This document shows positions 25,069 through 33,691 of a stretch of 64,000 bases of DNA, one piece after another. The notes under the pieces were generated by a model. It saw only the letters and a list, made by a program, of their open reading frames with translations, was not told where the DNA came from and made no database searches. A program made the position numbers and the translations under genes. This DNA comes from Clostridiales bacterium (GTDB lineage: Bacteria > Bacillota > Clostridia > Saccharofermentanales > Saccharofermentanaceae): the NCBI GenBank assembly GCA_017427465.1, contig JAFRST010000036.1:31720-95719 (forward strand). The letters run 5' to 3'. How positions within the stretch are numbered: position 1 is the stretch's first letter; each line of letters starts with the position of its first letter.

Positions 25069-26846
25069 AAGAAGTGCAGTTTGCTATTGTGATAAAGCTC
25101 GATCCTCTTTCCGCATTTGTATTCCAGCGCAGGTATCTTTTCAGTCGGAATAGTGAATTCATAAGAAACGGATCTGTATGTCAGTTTGTCCTTATCAAGC
25201 GTTAAGATGCCTTCTTCACTCTTAAGAGTCTTTCCTTTGCCTGAGAATACTTTGACCTTTACATTTGATGTAAGTGTTAATGTGTCAGTCTCTTTTTCTT
25301 CTAAAGCCCTGATTGCATCGTAGTAGGCCGGAATGGTCTTGACCGGATCAGTGAAGTGATATCTCTCATCAAGCGTGTGGACGGCGCCGCAGGAACGGCA
25401 AATGAGCGTGTTGCCTTTGCCTGCTGTCTTATAGAGATCGCCGCAGTCTGCACAGCGGTACAAGAGCCTCTCAAGACCTGCAGCCTTATCTCTCTGACGG
25501 TATCTGTGATTCGTAAGTAGAGATGCATCGGTATATAGAGTCTCTGCAATGATGCGGTCTAATTCTTCGCCGTTCATGGAAGATATCTCGCTTCTCTTAA
25601 GGACTCTTTTTACCGTAACGTACACATCGGTATTATAAGTTCTCTTGCGCCATTTGGGCTTGACATAATAACCGCCTTCGATCTTTGCGAGGACGATATC
25701 GACATTCAGTTTTTTATAGAACTCTCCGCCTTTTTCGACGATCTTATTTGTGCGTCCGTCAGGGGAGATGCGGCCCTCAGGGTAGATTAATACCGGGTGC
25801 CCTCTTTTAATCAGCGTTTTAAGCTTCATCGCTGCTCTGAAGTCTGTCGTAAAGAGCTTTTTTGGGATGAAGCCGCAATGCTTTACGATTGTTTTGAAAA
25901 GAGGTTTGTTGCAATAGCTTTCTTTTATCAGGCATGACGGATTTTTTGCGTTGGCCAGATAGTGAAGATAAGAGTAATCCTCTGAATTCTCGTGATTGGC
26001 TAGCAGGATGTACGGCGCTTCGGCTTCATTAAGTAGCACGTCGTCGATTACGGGCTTCTTCCTGCCGATGTGGAGGATCTTAATAACAGCGAAGAAGATG
26101 TCGTAGTAGAGCGAAGCAGGTGTCTTGTCTGTGTCCTTAAGGACGAACTTATGCATAAACCAATATATCAGCGCGAAAAGAAGCACTGACAGGATGATTA
26201 CTATAACCACCAGGAGCCAGAGCGGAATGTTGCTCGACAGGAATGCCATTCCGGCCTGTCCGATAAGGACTGAGACGACGACGGACGGAATAGCGCTGGT
26301 GGCAACTGTAAGCATGTATTTGCCGTATGAGAGCTTGGTGCTGCTTCCGTAATAACAGATGGCACCGAAAGGTATGAACGGCATAAAGAAAAGAAGATAC
26401 AACAACAAGACTGTGTTACGGTCCTGAGCTGCTGAAGCGATCTTATCTATTGCGCCTCTCTGTCTCTCGTATGTGGAGCTCTTGTAATTAAAGACACGGA
26501 CGAGAAGGAATATGATGGTGGCGCCAAGGCAGATGCCGATATCACACAAGGGAAGAGACAGGTAGATCGGATAACTCAAACCGCTGGAGATTTGAATAAA
26601 CTCCGCTGAAATGAAGATTACTACCATCTGCAGAGCTTCGATAAGGATTACGCTGATTCCGCCTGCCACACCATTGTTCATGAGGATCTCGCTGGCGCCT
26701 GCAGTATCGCCGTTCATCTGCATTTTAAACAGAGGGACCATTATATCCTTAGCAAAGTAAACGAATAACAGAACAATGATCACCAGGATTATTGCCATAG
26801 CGATCCTTTCTGCAGTAAAGAATTTGTTCTTTTTGCGGTCAGCCAT
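24987..26846 (-). CDS. VTT (DedA-like) membrane domain fused to PlsC acyltransferase and a zinc ribbon
   Basis: The protein has about 619 residues. The N-terminal 220 residues carry six or so helices of the VTT/TVP38 (SNARE-associated) type (FIPFGAICYYGSSTKLSYGKYML). A PlsC acyltransferase domain follows, with NHENSED as the HxxxxD motif and IYPEGRISPDGR as the third motif. Near residue 465 is a zinc ribbon, CADCGDLYKTAGKGNTLICRSCG, followed by a beta-rich tail. It may flip or position lipids and acylate lysophosphatidate or a related acceptor at the membrane. Start 26846 (MADRKKNKFF) is preferred over ATG 26882, which has no ribosome site. A TATAAT lies only 7 bases upstream on that strand, so the true start is uncertain. 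Confidence 0.88.
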   Translation of the reverse strand: MADRKKNKFFTAERIAMAIILVIIVLLFVYFAKDIMVPLFKMQMNGDTAGASEILMNNGVAGGISVILIEALQMVVIFISAEFIQISSGLSYPIYLSLPLCDIGICLGATIIFLLVRVFNYKSSTYERQRGAIDKIASAAQDRNTVLLLYLLFFMPFIPFGAICYYGSSTKLSYGKYMLTVATSAIPSVVVSVLIGQAGMAFLSSNIPLWLLVVIVIILSVLLFALIYWFMHKFVLKDTDKTPASLYYDIFFAVIKILHIGRKKPVIDDVLLNEAEAPYILLANHENSEDYSYLHYLANAKNPSCLIKESYCNKPLFKTIVKHCGFIPKKLFTTDFRAAMKLKTLIKRGHPVLIYPEGRISPDGRTNKIVEKGGEFYKKLNVDIVLAKIEGGYYVKPKWRKRTYNTDVYVTVKRVLKRSEISSMNGEELDRIIAETLYTDASLLTNHRYRQRDKAAGLERLLYRCADCGDLYKTAGKGNTLICRSCGAVHTLDERYHFTDPVKTIPAYYDAIRALEEKETDTLTLTSNVKVKVFSGKGKTLKSEEGILTLDKDKLTYRSVSYEFTIPTEKIPALEYKCGKRIELYHNSKLHFFYPKENPVQVARWALIIDILTDKRTAE

Positions 26847-26983
26847 ATATTTATTATAACTCCAATAAGGATTAACAAGCATTTTATAAATTTACACGCA
26901 AGCGTAACAGGGCGTGTGATATTATCAGGTTATGAAAAATACTATGTGCAGATACGGCTTCAAAAGATCAGAGGTGTTGCTAC

Positions 26984-28894
26984 ATGGCCTCTCATAATGC
27001 AACTGCTCCTGCAAGCAGAAAAAGCCTGTTCTCTTTGGTCCGGACTAAGATAAATAAGTTCTTTCAGGACTTCTGGGAGTTCTTAAAGAGCGTCCTGTCG
27101 TTGTTCAGGCTGGATTTCTGTGAAGCGATGCTCTTTATCCTGTTCTGCACGATATTTACCGCGTTTGCTACATCTATCCTGAAAAAACTGCTGTTCGGTG
27201 CGATGATGTGGGTCAGCGGAGAGACGTACATCGCGCCGGCTAATGCCAAGCATGTATTCTTCCATCCGGTATCGATAGTGCTGATGATCATATTTGCGGT
27301 CATCATTACGTTGTTCTCTTTATTTGAGATAGCAGGACTGCTTCATACTTTTTCTGTTGCCAAGGCAGGTTACGAGACTAATCTCACATGCATGTTCCTG
27401 GCAGGATTCCGGGCATGCAGGAAGGCGCTTAATCCCAGGAACTGGCCTTTGATCCTGTTTGTCCTTGTACTGTTCCCGCTGACGAAGGTCCTGCCGCTGT
27501 CCAGTTCTACTTTCAAGCTGATCCTGCCGGGCTTTGTCAATCAGACGATCGATTACACCAGATGGCTGAATCTTCTTTACAACGCCGCTTATCTGACGCT
27601 TATCATTTTCCTGACCGTTTATGTTTTCTCGATCAACAGTTTTATCCTGCAGAAGGAGTCATTTTTTAAGAGCTGTTCAAAGTCGCGAAAACTCGTAAAG
27701 GGGCATTTTGTCGAGATCTTGCTCACGATGTTTCTGCTTACTATCATACTGAATTTCCTGATAAACTCCATCTCATCGGTCATTGTTGTCAACGGCAAAG
27801 AAGCGATATCTTTCTTAAAAGGTGACAGCAGCATCGTTTCCAAAACGGAAGATGTCGGAACATACACTTATGTTTTGCGTCAGATATTAAGGAGCATTAT
27901 CTCGCCCGCTATCAATAATGCTGCGCTGACGGCACTGTTTTATAAGTATCTGGACGAGAAGAACGAACACCATACACTGTCCGAAGATATTTTTAAGGTA
28001 AAGCATTATACAAAACGCAGAACGGTATTGGTTTTGGCCGCACTCGGAGTAATGTCTTTCGGAATATTTGTAGCTATGACGTACAGATATTCTTTCCTAA
28101 TGGAAGATGTGGACAGACCGCTCGTATGCGCCCACAGGGGAGATAACGTAAATGCACCCGAGAACACGATGCCTGCATTTGAACTGGCGGCAAGTGAGAA
28201 CCTGAAATGGATAGAGCTCGATGTTCACCAGACTTCTGATGGTGTCATCGTCTGCAATCACGATCAGACTCTAAAGAGAGTGACAGGGCAGAATCTCACC
28301 ATACATGACCACATTTACAAGGAATTATCCGAATGTGAGTTGGGTGAGTGGATGCCGGGAGATTATGACGATGTTTATATAGCGACTCTTGAAGAAGCGC
28401 TCATTCTGGCAAAAGAAAATGACATGAATGTCCAGGTAGAGCTGAAAGGTCATCCGGCTGATGTAAACTTTGAAGAAAATGTCCTGAAGATCATAAATGA
28501 GACTGACATGAGGGACAATGTCATGATCATATCCCAGGATGCTTCCAGACTGGAGCGCGTTGCCGAACTCGATCCTGAGATAACCAAGGGCTACTGCATG
28601 TTCCTTGCAATGGGCGAGCTCGATGATATTGAATACACTGATAACATTACCATTGAAGAGACATATGTCACACCTGAACTTGTCCGCGACATGCACGAGA
28701 AAGGCATAATGGTCTTCTGCTGGACTGTTGACCGCGATGAGACGGTACAGTACCTTGTAAGCTGTGATGTTGATGTTATCGGTACTGATGATCCTATGCT
28801 GATAACCGATGCTCTCGATAAGGCTGACTATTCCGGAGGCTTTTCAAGAGCATTCCACATAGTAATGCACATGATCGCACATATGGATAAATAA
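26984..28894 (+). CDS. Membrane-anchored glycerophosphodiester phosphodiesterase
   Basis: The 636-residue protein has a large N-terminal membrane domain of about seven helices (residues 40-375), followed by a catalytic GDPD domain that begins VCAHRGDNVNAPENTMPAFELA. The conserved His, then ELDVHQTSDGVIVCNHD (Glu, Asp, His) and VQVELKG (Glu) are the metal and catalytic residues of the family. Such enzymes hydrolyse glycerophosphodiesters or lipoteichoic acid-like polymers outside the membrane. GAGGTG precedes the ATG. It is divergent from the VTT-PlsC gene with about 137 bases between starts, and the two are likely both lipid-related. Confidence 0.93.
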   Translation: MASHNATAPASRKSLFSLVRTKINKFFQDFWEFLKSVLSLFRLDFCEAMLFILFCTIFTAFATSILKKLLFGAMMWVSGETYIAPANAKHVFFHPVSIVLMIIFAVIITLFSLFEIAGLLHTFSVAKAGYETNLTCMFLAGFRACRKALNPRNWPLILFVLVLFPLTKVLPLSSSTFKLILPGFVNQTIDYTRWLNLLYNAAYLTLIIFLTVYVFSINSFILQKESFFKSCSKSRKLVKGHFVEILLTMFLLTIILNFLINSISSVIVVNGKEAISFLKGDSSIVSKTEDVGTYTYVLRQILRSIISPAINNAALTALFYKYLDEKNEHHTLSEDIFKVKHYTKRRTVLVLAALGVMSFGIFVAMTYRYSFLMEDVDRPLVCAHRGDNVNAPENTMPAFELAASENLKWIELDVHQTSDGVIVCNHDQTLKRVTGQNLTIHDHIYKELSECELGEWMPGDYDDVYIATLEEALILAKENDMNVQVELKGHPADVNFEENVLKIINETDMRDNVMIISQDASRLERVAELDPEITKGYCMFLAMGELDDIEYTDNITIEETYVTPELVRDMHEKGIMVFCWTVDRDETVQYLVSCDVDVIGTDDPMLITDALDKADYSGGFSRAFHIVMHMIAHMDK

Positions 28895-28932
28895 CCGCGA
28901 AAAACGGTTAAGATGAATGATAAGGAGTTGCC

Positions 28933-29721
28933 ATGAATAAGATCTTCGCGCAGGTTCAAGAGTATATGCACAAGGCGTTGGATGAGAAACACCCTTCGCT
29001 TAAGAAATCCGATCTGGAGAAGGACGGAGCCGTCTTTTATATGAACGGCAAGAACGGCACCGAGTTTGACTGGTATGTCAATGATCATCTGCCGTGTTTC
29101 TTCATTTTTTATAATGACAAAGAGAACCTGGGTGCCGTTAAGGCTACGCTCTATACCGACGGCGGCCTGAGCGTCTATGTCTATGGCGACAGGGGCCACG
29201 CGGATCCTGTGGAAATGAATTATATGATTGAAGCTGATGAGAAGGAGATCCTTTATCTGGCTGTTCTTCTTGCGAAGAATGCAGACGGCAATAAAGTCTG
29301 GGATGATGATATCAGTAAGCTTGATTGTGAAGGCGTTCCTGATGAAGAAGAATTAAAAGTATTCCTTTCTCTTAAAGATGCCTTTGAGCCTATGGTAGAG
29401 CGTAAGAACATGATGGGTCAGATCGTTATGGTCTCCAAGAAGGTCCGCGAAGGAGGGTTTAAGATCGGCTACGGAGTCCGTGACGAGCCTGTGGATGAGA
29501 ACGACAGCGGTTGGTTTTTCAGCGTTGGAGATGAGACTGACGAGTATATAAACGATACCGGTAATATTGAGATATGGTCAGTTAATTCCGCTCTGATGTA
29601 TGAACCTGCTCTCATGGAGTTTATTACTGAGCCTTATGGCACGGGCATTGTGCGCGTCTCGTCTGATAAGTTCGAACCGGATGAGCCCGGCAAAGAGGTT
29701 TTTATAGAGAAGAAAAAATAA
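28933..29721 (+). CDS. DUF2185 (Imm33-like) domain protein
   Basis: The 262-residue soluble protein has a C-terminal domain (residues about 155-250) reading IVMVSKKVREGGFKIGYGVRDEP, NDSGWFFSVGDETDEYI, IEIWSVNSALMYEPALMEFI. This matches the DUF2185/Imm33 pattern known from the immunity genes of polymorphic toxin systems. The N-terminal 150 residues (GTEFDWYVNDHLPCFFIFYNDKE) are not recognised. No toxin gene is nearby. AAGGAG precedes the ATG, and the DUF4026 gene follows after 45 bases. The role is unknown, and lone copies are common in gut Firmicutes. Confidence 0.85.
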   Translation: MNKIFAQVQEYMHKALDEKHPSLKKSDLEKDGAVFYMNGKNGTEFDWYVNDHLPCFFIFYNDKENLGAVKATLYTDGGLSVYVYGDRGHADPVEMNYMIEADEKEILYLAVLLAKNADGNKVWDDDISKLDCEGVPDEEELKVFLSLKDAFEPMVERKNMMGQIVMVSKKVREGGFKIGYGVRDEPVDENDSGWFFSVGDETDEYINDTGNIEIWSVNSALMYEPALMEFITEPYGTGIVRVSSDKFEPDEPGKEVFIEKKK

Positions 29722-29766
29722 AACTGCCGGGAGATTTATCCCGGTCTGAACAAAGGGGGTAATAGT

Positions 29767-30999
29767 ATGAGAGAACAGTCGTTTATGATCGTGATCCCGA
29801 AGAACCGGTCAGTCATGGATGATCCCAAAGGCTTTCTTGATAACCTGGCTGCTAATGAGCATATCAATATCAAAAATGTTGATATGGAAGAAGAGCGGGG
29901 CCTGGTGATCAATCTGGAAGTTGACGGCAAGCCTCATCAGATAAATGTCTTTCCTACGGATGTTGAGGTCCCGCCGATTGTCCGTCCCGAGCATGTCTTT
30001 TCCGAAGAAGAATATCAGCTGATCGATGAGGCCAGATCCGGCATTGTAGTCAACATGGACTTTGACGAAGAAAATGCAAGGTGCTTCCACGACCAGCTTC
30101 GTATCATTGATGCTATGTTCCCTGATATACTGGCAGTTCTTGATTGTCCTGCTGAAAAGCTCCTGTCAGGCGTATGGGTATCGTTGGCAGCTCAGTCTGA
30201 TACACCTCCTTCACCCAGGTATCTTTTTACGGTTCAGGCGATCTCTGGGGATAACGATGAAGTCTGGCTGCATTCTCACGGCCTTAAGAGATGCGGAATG
30301 TATGAGCTTGAGATATTGTGCTCTGACAGCGAGATGTGCAATGAGCACTATAAGATAATCGAATCCTTTGCTTTCCAGATGATCGAGAATGAGGAAGCTT
30401 TTGAGCCGGGTGAAGCGGTTTTTGTAGCGCAGATCAGCAGATCTTACGTGGTGTGTACGGCTGTAGACTGGAAGGAAGCACTTAAGTTCTATCCTGAGGC
30501 CACGCTCGGCACCGAAGAAGACAGAGACGATGAGGTCCACAGCGAAGATACATATGTGCTCATGATGTACAACAACCCCGATGCGGAGAAAGCAAAGCAG
30601 TACAGCAAGATTCAGCTTATTAACCCGCATCTTAAGAATAATCCCATGTTCCTGTTCTCCAATTCCGAGACAGAGAGGATGAGAAGCCTTGCCGTTGAGC
30701 GTATCCCTTACATGAAGATGGGATTCGAGAATAAGGATAACAAGGTCATCGTGAAGATCGGCCTTTTGACAGATAAGGAGTATTGGAAGGACGACAAGCC
30801 CCAGAGGGAACACATCTGGTTCGAGCTTAAGGAAGTCAAAGAAGACTCGGTTGTGGCTGAACTGACCCAGGAACCTTACTATGTGTCAGGAATCAAGCCT
30901 GGAGATACCGGAACATATCCGTTCTCTGATATTACAGACTGGCTTATTTACACGAAGGACGGCAACATAACGCCCGACGACGCTTACAGGCTTATCTGA
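29767..30999 (+). CDS. DUF4026/DUF2314 domain protein
   Basis: The 410-residue soluble protein fits the DUF4026 family seen in Clostridia. The C-terminal 90 residues (HIWFELKEVKEDSVVAELTQEP, GIKPGDTGTYPFSDITDWLIY) resemble DUF2314, a small module that ends with a 'hydrophobic-x-DW' strand. The N-terminus (MREQSFMIVIPKNRSVMDDPKGFL) is typical of DUF4026. No catalytic residues are apparent. GGGGG stands before the ATG. It probably belongs with the preceding DUF2185 gene, and a short CCGGGA/TCCCGG hairpin at about 29729-29744 lies between them without a U-run. The function is unknown. Confidence 0.8.
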   Translation: MREQSFMIVIPKNRSVMDDPKGFLDNLAANEHINIKNVDMEEERGLVINLEVDGKPHQINVFPTDVEVPPIVRPEHVFSEEEYQLIDEARSGIVVNMDFDEENARCFHDQLRIIDAMFPDILAVLDCPAEKLLSGVWVSLAAQSDTPPSPRYLFTVQAISGDNDEVWLHSHGLKRCGMYELEILCSDSEMCNEHYKIIESFAFQMIENEEAFEPGEAVFVAQISRSYVVCTAVDWKEALKFYPEATLGTEEDRDDEVHSEDTYVLMMYNNPDAEKAKQYSKIQLINPHLKNNPMFLFSNSETERMRSLAVERIPYMKMGFENKDNKVIVKIGLLTDKEYWKDDKPQREHIWFELKEVKEDSVVAELTQEPYYVSGIKPGDTGTYPFSDITDWLIYTKDGNITPDDAYRLI

Positions 31000-31035
31000 A
31001 TTACATAAAAGATAACAATTTTCTTTTAGAGAGTT

Positions 31036-31041
31036 TATAAT
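31036..31041 (+). promoter_or_regulatory. -10 element for the HerA-like ATPase gene
   Basis: TATAAT is in an AT-rich context with no strong -35. Transcription would begin near 31048, about 45 bases before the ATG at 31092, which follows AGGAGG. Confidence 0.45.
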
Positions 31042-31091
31042 ATTAGAAGGCCCGCTCCGGACCTTTAGAAATAGTTAGCAGGAGGCTTCAC

Positions 31092-32708
31092 ATGACGATT
31101 GAACAACTTTATGCAGGAATGGACCCTCAGGAATTCTACATTGGAAAGGTTACCCAGGTTTACAGAAGTTCCTGTATTGCCCAGATCGATAACTTTAACC
31201 TTATGTCAGACAGGAGCAGATTTAATAAGTCTTTCCTTCCTAACACCATCAATTACTTTGTAATCATTGACTCAGTTGTTGGTTTGTTCCTTGGAGAAGT
31301 ATTCGAGAATAAGGCTTCAAGAAAGAGTATCTACGAGATGTCATCAGGAACGACAAAGTCCAATGACTATCAGGAAATCTGCATCGATACAATTTCCCTT
31401 ATGCCTACAGAAGCTACTAAGTTCCAGCTCGCAGGTTTTAATACTCTCGGTATCACCGATAAGGTTTACCTCGCTACTGATGAAGTTTACAGGCTGTTCC
31501 TCCAGTCTCTTGAGTTCACAGGAGAAGATGAAGAACCGCTTCCTCCTTTTGCTACGTATCTCAACAAGTCACAGGCTGAAGTATCACTCAAGCCCAGCAC
31601 GCTCTTTAACCGTCACCTCATGTGCATCGGCGCTACGAACAGCGGTAAGTCCACAACGGCTCTCGCTATCCTTGATAAGGTCGTTTCCACAAGACGCAAG
31701 GCTCTTATCATTGACCCTACAGGCGAGTACAGAAACGCTTTCTCCAGCGATGAGATCACAAAGCTTACACTTGGTGTAGATACGACAGTATCTCCGGGTA
31801 AGATCTCCATGGAGCAGTGGGAAAAGCTTTTCGAGACTGAAAACAGCGCTCAGGGTGCTGTTCTTTCGGAGGCTATTACATCTCTCCGTTATATGAAGAA
31901 GATCGGCGAGTCTACATACTACAACAAGGTAGGTGAGGACATCGAAGAGGTTCAGGAGAATATCGCATCCGTAGGCAAGGATGATGTTGATTTCAACATT
32001 GAGCTCCTTCCTGAGCAGATCCAGGCTGAGTCAGTATGCGAACCTGACAGAGACAACAACTACAACTTCAAGTACCGTTACGATACATTGAGAGCTAACC
32101 TCAACTCTTCACTCGTTCAGAAGATCCAGTATCAGATGACGAATACGAAGTTCCTGTCATTCTTCTCCAATGACCCGAGTATGTATAACCTCCTAGATGT
32201 AATCGAAGAATTCATTCATCTCCCGGAAGAGAGCCTTTATATCGATACATCACAACTTGGTGCTTCTGAAGGTATCGGCGGCATGATCATCGACCTTGTA
32301 AGTACTTTCGTAATGTCCAGAGAAGACATCAAGCCGTTCGTATTCTTCATCGATGAGGTTCACAGATATGCTAAGTCCAGATATTCCGACAAGGACTATC
32401 ACGGCGGCCTTACACTCCTTGCAAGAGAAGGACGTAAGAAGGGTATCTTCCTTTACCTGACAACACAGAACCCTAAGGACGTATCTCCTATCCTCTTCGG
32501 TCAGATCGGTACGATGCTCATCCACAGACTCATGCTCAACGATGAGATCCGTGCGGTAGAGAGCCACCTTGATGATTACGCCATCAAGCACGTCAGAAAG
32601 CTCAACCAGGGTGAAGTTATCCTCACGAGCGTTAATCTCCTGCATAACATGTTCATACATGTAAACAAGAGCCCGAGAACACAGTTCAACGAGACACCTC
32701 AGCTGTAA
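31092..32708 (+). CDS. HerA/DUF87-type ATPase
   Basis: The 538-residue soluble protein has an N-terminal beta-barrel-like region, then Walker A GATNSGKSTTALAIL (about residue 179) and Walker B FVFFIDEVHRYAKSR. It ends with arginine-containing motifs (LLAREGRKKGIFLYLTTQNPKDV, IGTMLIHRLMLNDE), as in HerA/FtsK-like helicase motors that form hexamers. Bacterial HerA-like proteins often work with a NurA or other nuclease or with SIR2/DUF4297 effectors in defence systems; none of these is encoded beside it. Codon choice (mostly C/T-ending, optimal codons) suggests high expression. A terminator follows, so it is likely monocistronic. Confidence 0.9.
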   Translation: MTIEQLYAGMDPQEFYIGKVTQVYRSSCIAQIDNFNLMSDRSRFNKSFLPNTINYFVIIDSVVGLFLGEVFENKASRKSIYEMSSGTTKSNDYQEICIDTISLMPTEATKFQLAGFNTLGITDKVYLATDEVYRLFLQSLEFTGEDEEPLPPFATYLNKSQAEVSLKPSTLFNRHLMCIGATNSGKSTTALAILDKVVSTRRKALIIDPTGEYRNAFSSDEITKLTLGVDTTVSPGKISMEQWEKLFETENSAQGAVLSEAITSLRYMKKIGESTYYNKVGEDIEEVQENIASVGKDDVDFNIELLPEQIQAESVCEPDRDNNYNFKYRYDTLRANLNSSLVQKIQYQMTNTKFLSFFSNDPSMYNLLDVIEEFIHLPEESLYIDTSQLGASEGIGGMIIDLVSTFVMSREDIKPFVFFIDEVHRYAKSRYSDKDYHGGLTLLAREGRKKGIFLYLTTQNPKDVSPILFGQIGTMLIHRLMLNDEIRAVESHLDDYAIKHVRKLNQGEVILTSVNLLHNMFIHVNKSPRTQFNETPQL

Positions 32709-32734
32709 GACGGCCTCACATAACGGAAAATATC

Positions 32735-32763
32735 AGGCCCCGGAGATTCCCCGGGGCCTTTTT
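32735..32763 (+). terminator. Terminator of the HerA-like gene
   Basis: AGGCCCCGG at 32735-32743 pairs perfectly with CCGGGGCCT at 32751-32759 (loop AGATTCC), followed by TTTT. It lies close to the 3' end of the convergent TetR gene and may serve both directions in part. Confidence 0.9.
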
Positions 32764-32768
32764 AGCAT

Positions 32769-33320
32769 TTAGCTTATTTGAACCTTGCCGGCCTTTTTAC
32801 AGAGGTTGTAAAGAAGATTAGCCATCTCGCGGGTCTCAAGATCAAAGCCGTTATCTATCCATTGGGATATAACACTTCCGCAGCCGAAGGTTATGAACTT
32901 GTACACATACGGGTTCTCGATCCGGCTTGCTAAAGCAGGCATTTTATCTTTCATATCGTCTATCATGTTTTTGAAGATGTTTGTTTTTATATCGTAATCC
33001 AGATTGCTGCCCATAAGAGTCCTGTAGATCTTTGCATTATCTTTAATGTATTCCAGGTGTTTAGACAGGAGATCTATATCATCGCCAGTGCCGGTTATTG
33101 ATGAGAAATGCTCAGTGGTATCTCTCTCGAGTTTTGAGACGATGTCACCCAGCAATTGGGCCTGATCGCTGTAATGAAGATAAAACGTAGTGCGGTTCAG
33201 GTCCGCCTGTTCACATATTTCTTTAATGGTGATCTTATGGAATGGTTTCTCCTGCATAAGTTCAATCAGTGCAGTTCTGAACAGGAGCTTTGTCATTTCA
33301 GTTCTTCTTGAAGCAGCCAT
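32769..33320 (-). CDS. TetR/AcrR-family regulator
   Basis: The 183-residue protein has the N-terminal TetR helix-turn-helix (TKLLFRTALIELMQEKPFHKITIKEICEQADLNRTTFYLHYSDQAQLL). Its C-terminal ligand domain resembles the TetR_C_8 group often found in Firmicutes. ATG 33320 (MAASRRTEM) is used because GGGAG stands just upstream; an in-frame ATG at 33344 has none. Two operator-like palindromes lie upstream (33348-33360 and 33399-33415), which suggests autoregulation. No target gene is divergently placed next to it; the + strand neighbour is the two-component pair 370 bases away. Confidence 0.9.
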   Translation of the reverse strand: MAASRRTEMTKLLFRTALIELMQEKPFHKITIKEICEQADLNRTTFYLHYSDQAQLLGDIVSKLERDTTEHFSSITGTGDDIDLLSKHLEYIKDNAKIYRTLMGSNLDYDIKTNIFKNMIDDMKDKMPALASRIENPYVYKFITFGCGSVISQWIDNGFDLETREMANLLYNLCKKAGKVQIS

Positions 33321-33347
33321 AGTATTATCTCCCGATATAGACAATTA

Positions 33348-33360
33348 GACACAATGTGTC
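33348..33360. promoter_or_regulatory. TetR operator-like palindrome 1
   Basis: GACACA-A-TGTGTC is a perfect 13-bp palindrome 28 bases upstream of the TetR start. On the minus strand it falls between TTGTGA and TAATTG at 17-base spacing, so binding would block a promoter. The half-site ATCGACAC recurs in site 2. Confidence 0.6.
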
Positions 33361-33398
33361 GATTTCACAACGAAAACATATAAACTGCGTATTGTTAA

Positions 33399-33415
33399 AT
33401 CAACACGGTGTCGAT
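33399..33415. promoter_or_regulatory. TetR operator-like palindrome 2
   Basis: ATCAACACGGTGTCGAT is a 17-bp near-perfect palindrome with one mismatched pair. It shares the half-site ATCGACAC (minus strand) with site 1, though the centre is two bases shorter. The arrangement suggests cooperative binding by the TetR encoded at 32769-33320. Confidence 0.5.
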
Positions 33416-33691
33416 AAAATCTTATTAGAAGTTGCAGACAAGGTCAATAAAATTGCCTGATTCTGTAACGATAAATATGTCAGGGATAATTCCTGTATAA
33501 AGTTTTACAATGCCCCCTTTCTCACTTCTCTCCAAATCGTGAGGGGGCTTTGTTATTGCTGATTTGGCGGTTTTACGATTTGTAGTAGAATAAAACTGTT
33601 AATAGGGTGTTTTTATCTTTTCAAAATTGATCGAAATGGACATACAGACGACACATCGATACTTTAGAATGGCCGCAAGGAGGAAATCCTG
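33416..33691. other. Gene-free stretch with terminator-like hairpin
   Basis: No gene is seen between the TetR operators and the response regulator. At 33512-33548 GCCCC and CTCAC (with a four-base bulge CTTT) pair with GTGAG and GGGGC, followed by TTTGTT, which is terminator-like. Nothing protein-coding precedes it on the + strand, so an unannotated small RNA ending here is possible. The last 30 bases contain GGAGGA for the regulator at 33692. Confidence 0.4.

Noticed and set aside
29729..29744. CCGGGA/TCCCGG hairpin as a terminator between the DUF2185 and DUF4026 genes
   Set aside because: The stem is six pairs and no U-run follows, so it is not called a terminator.
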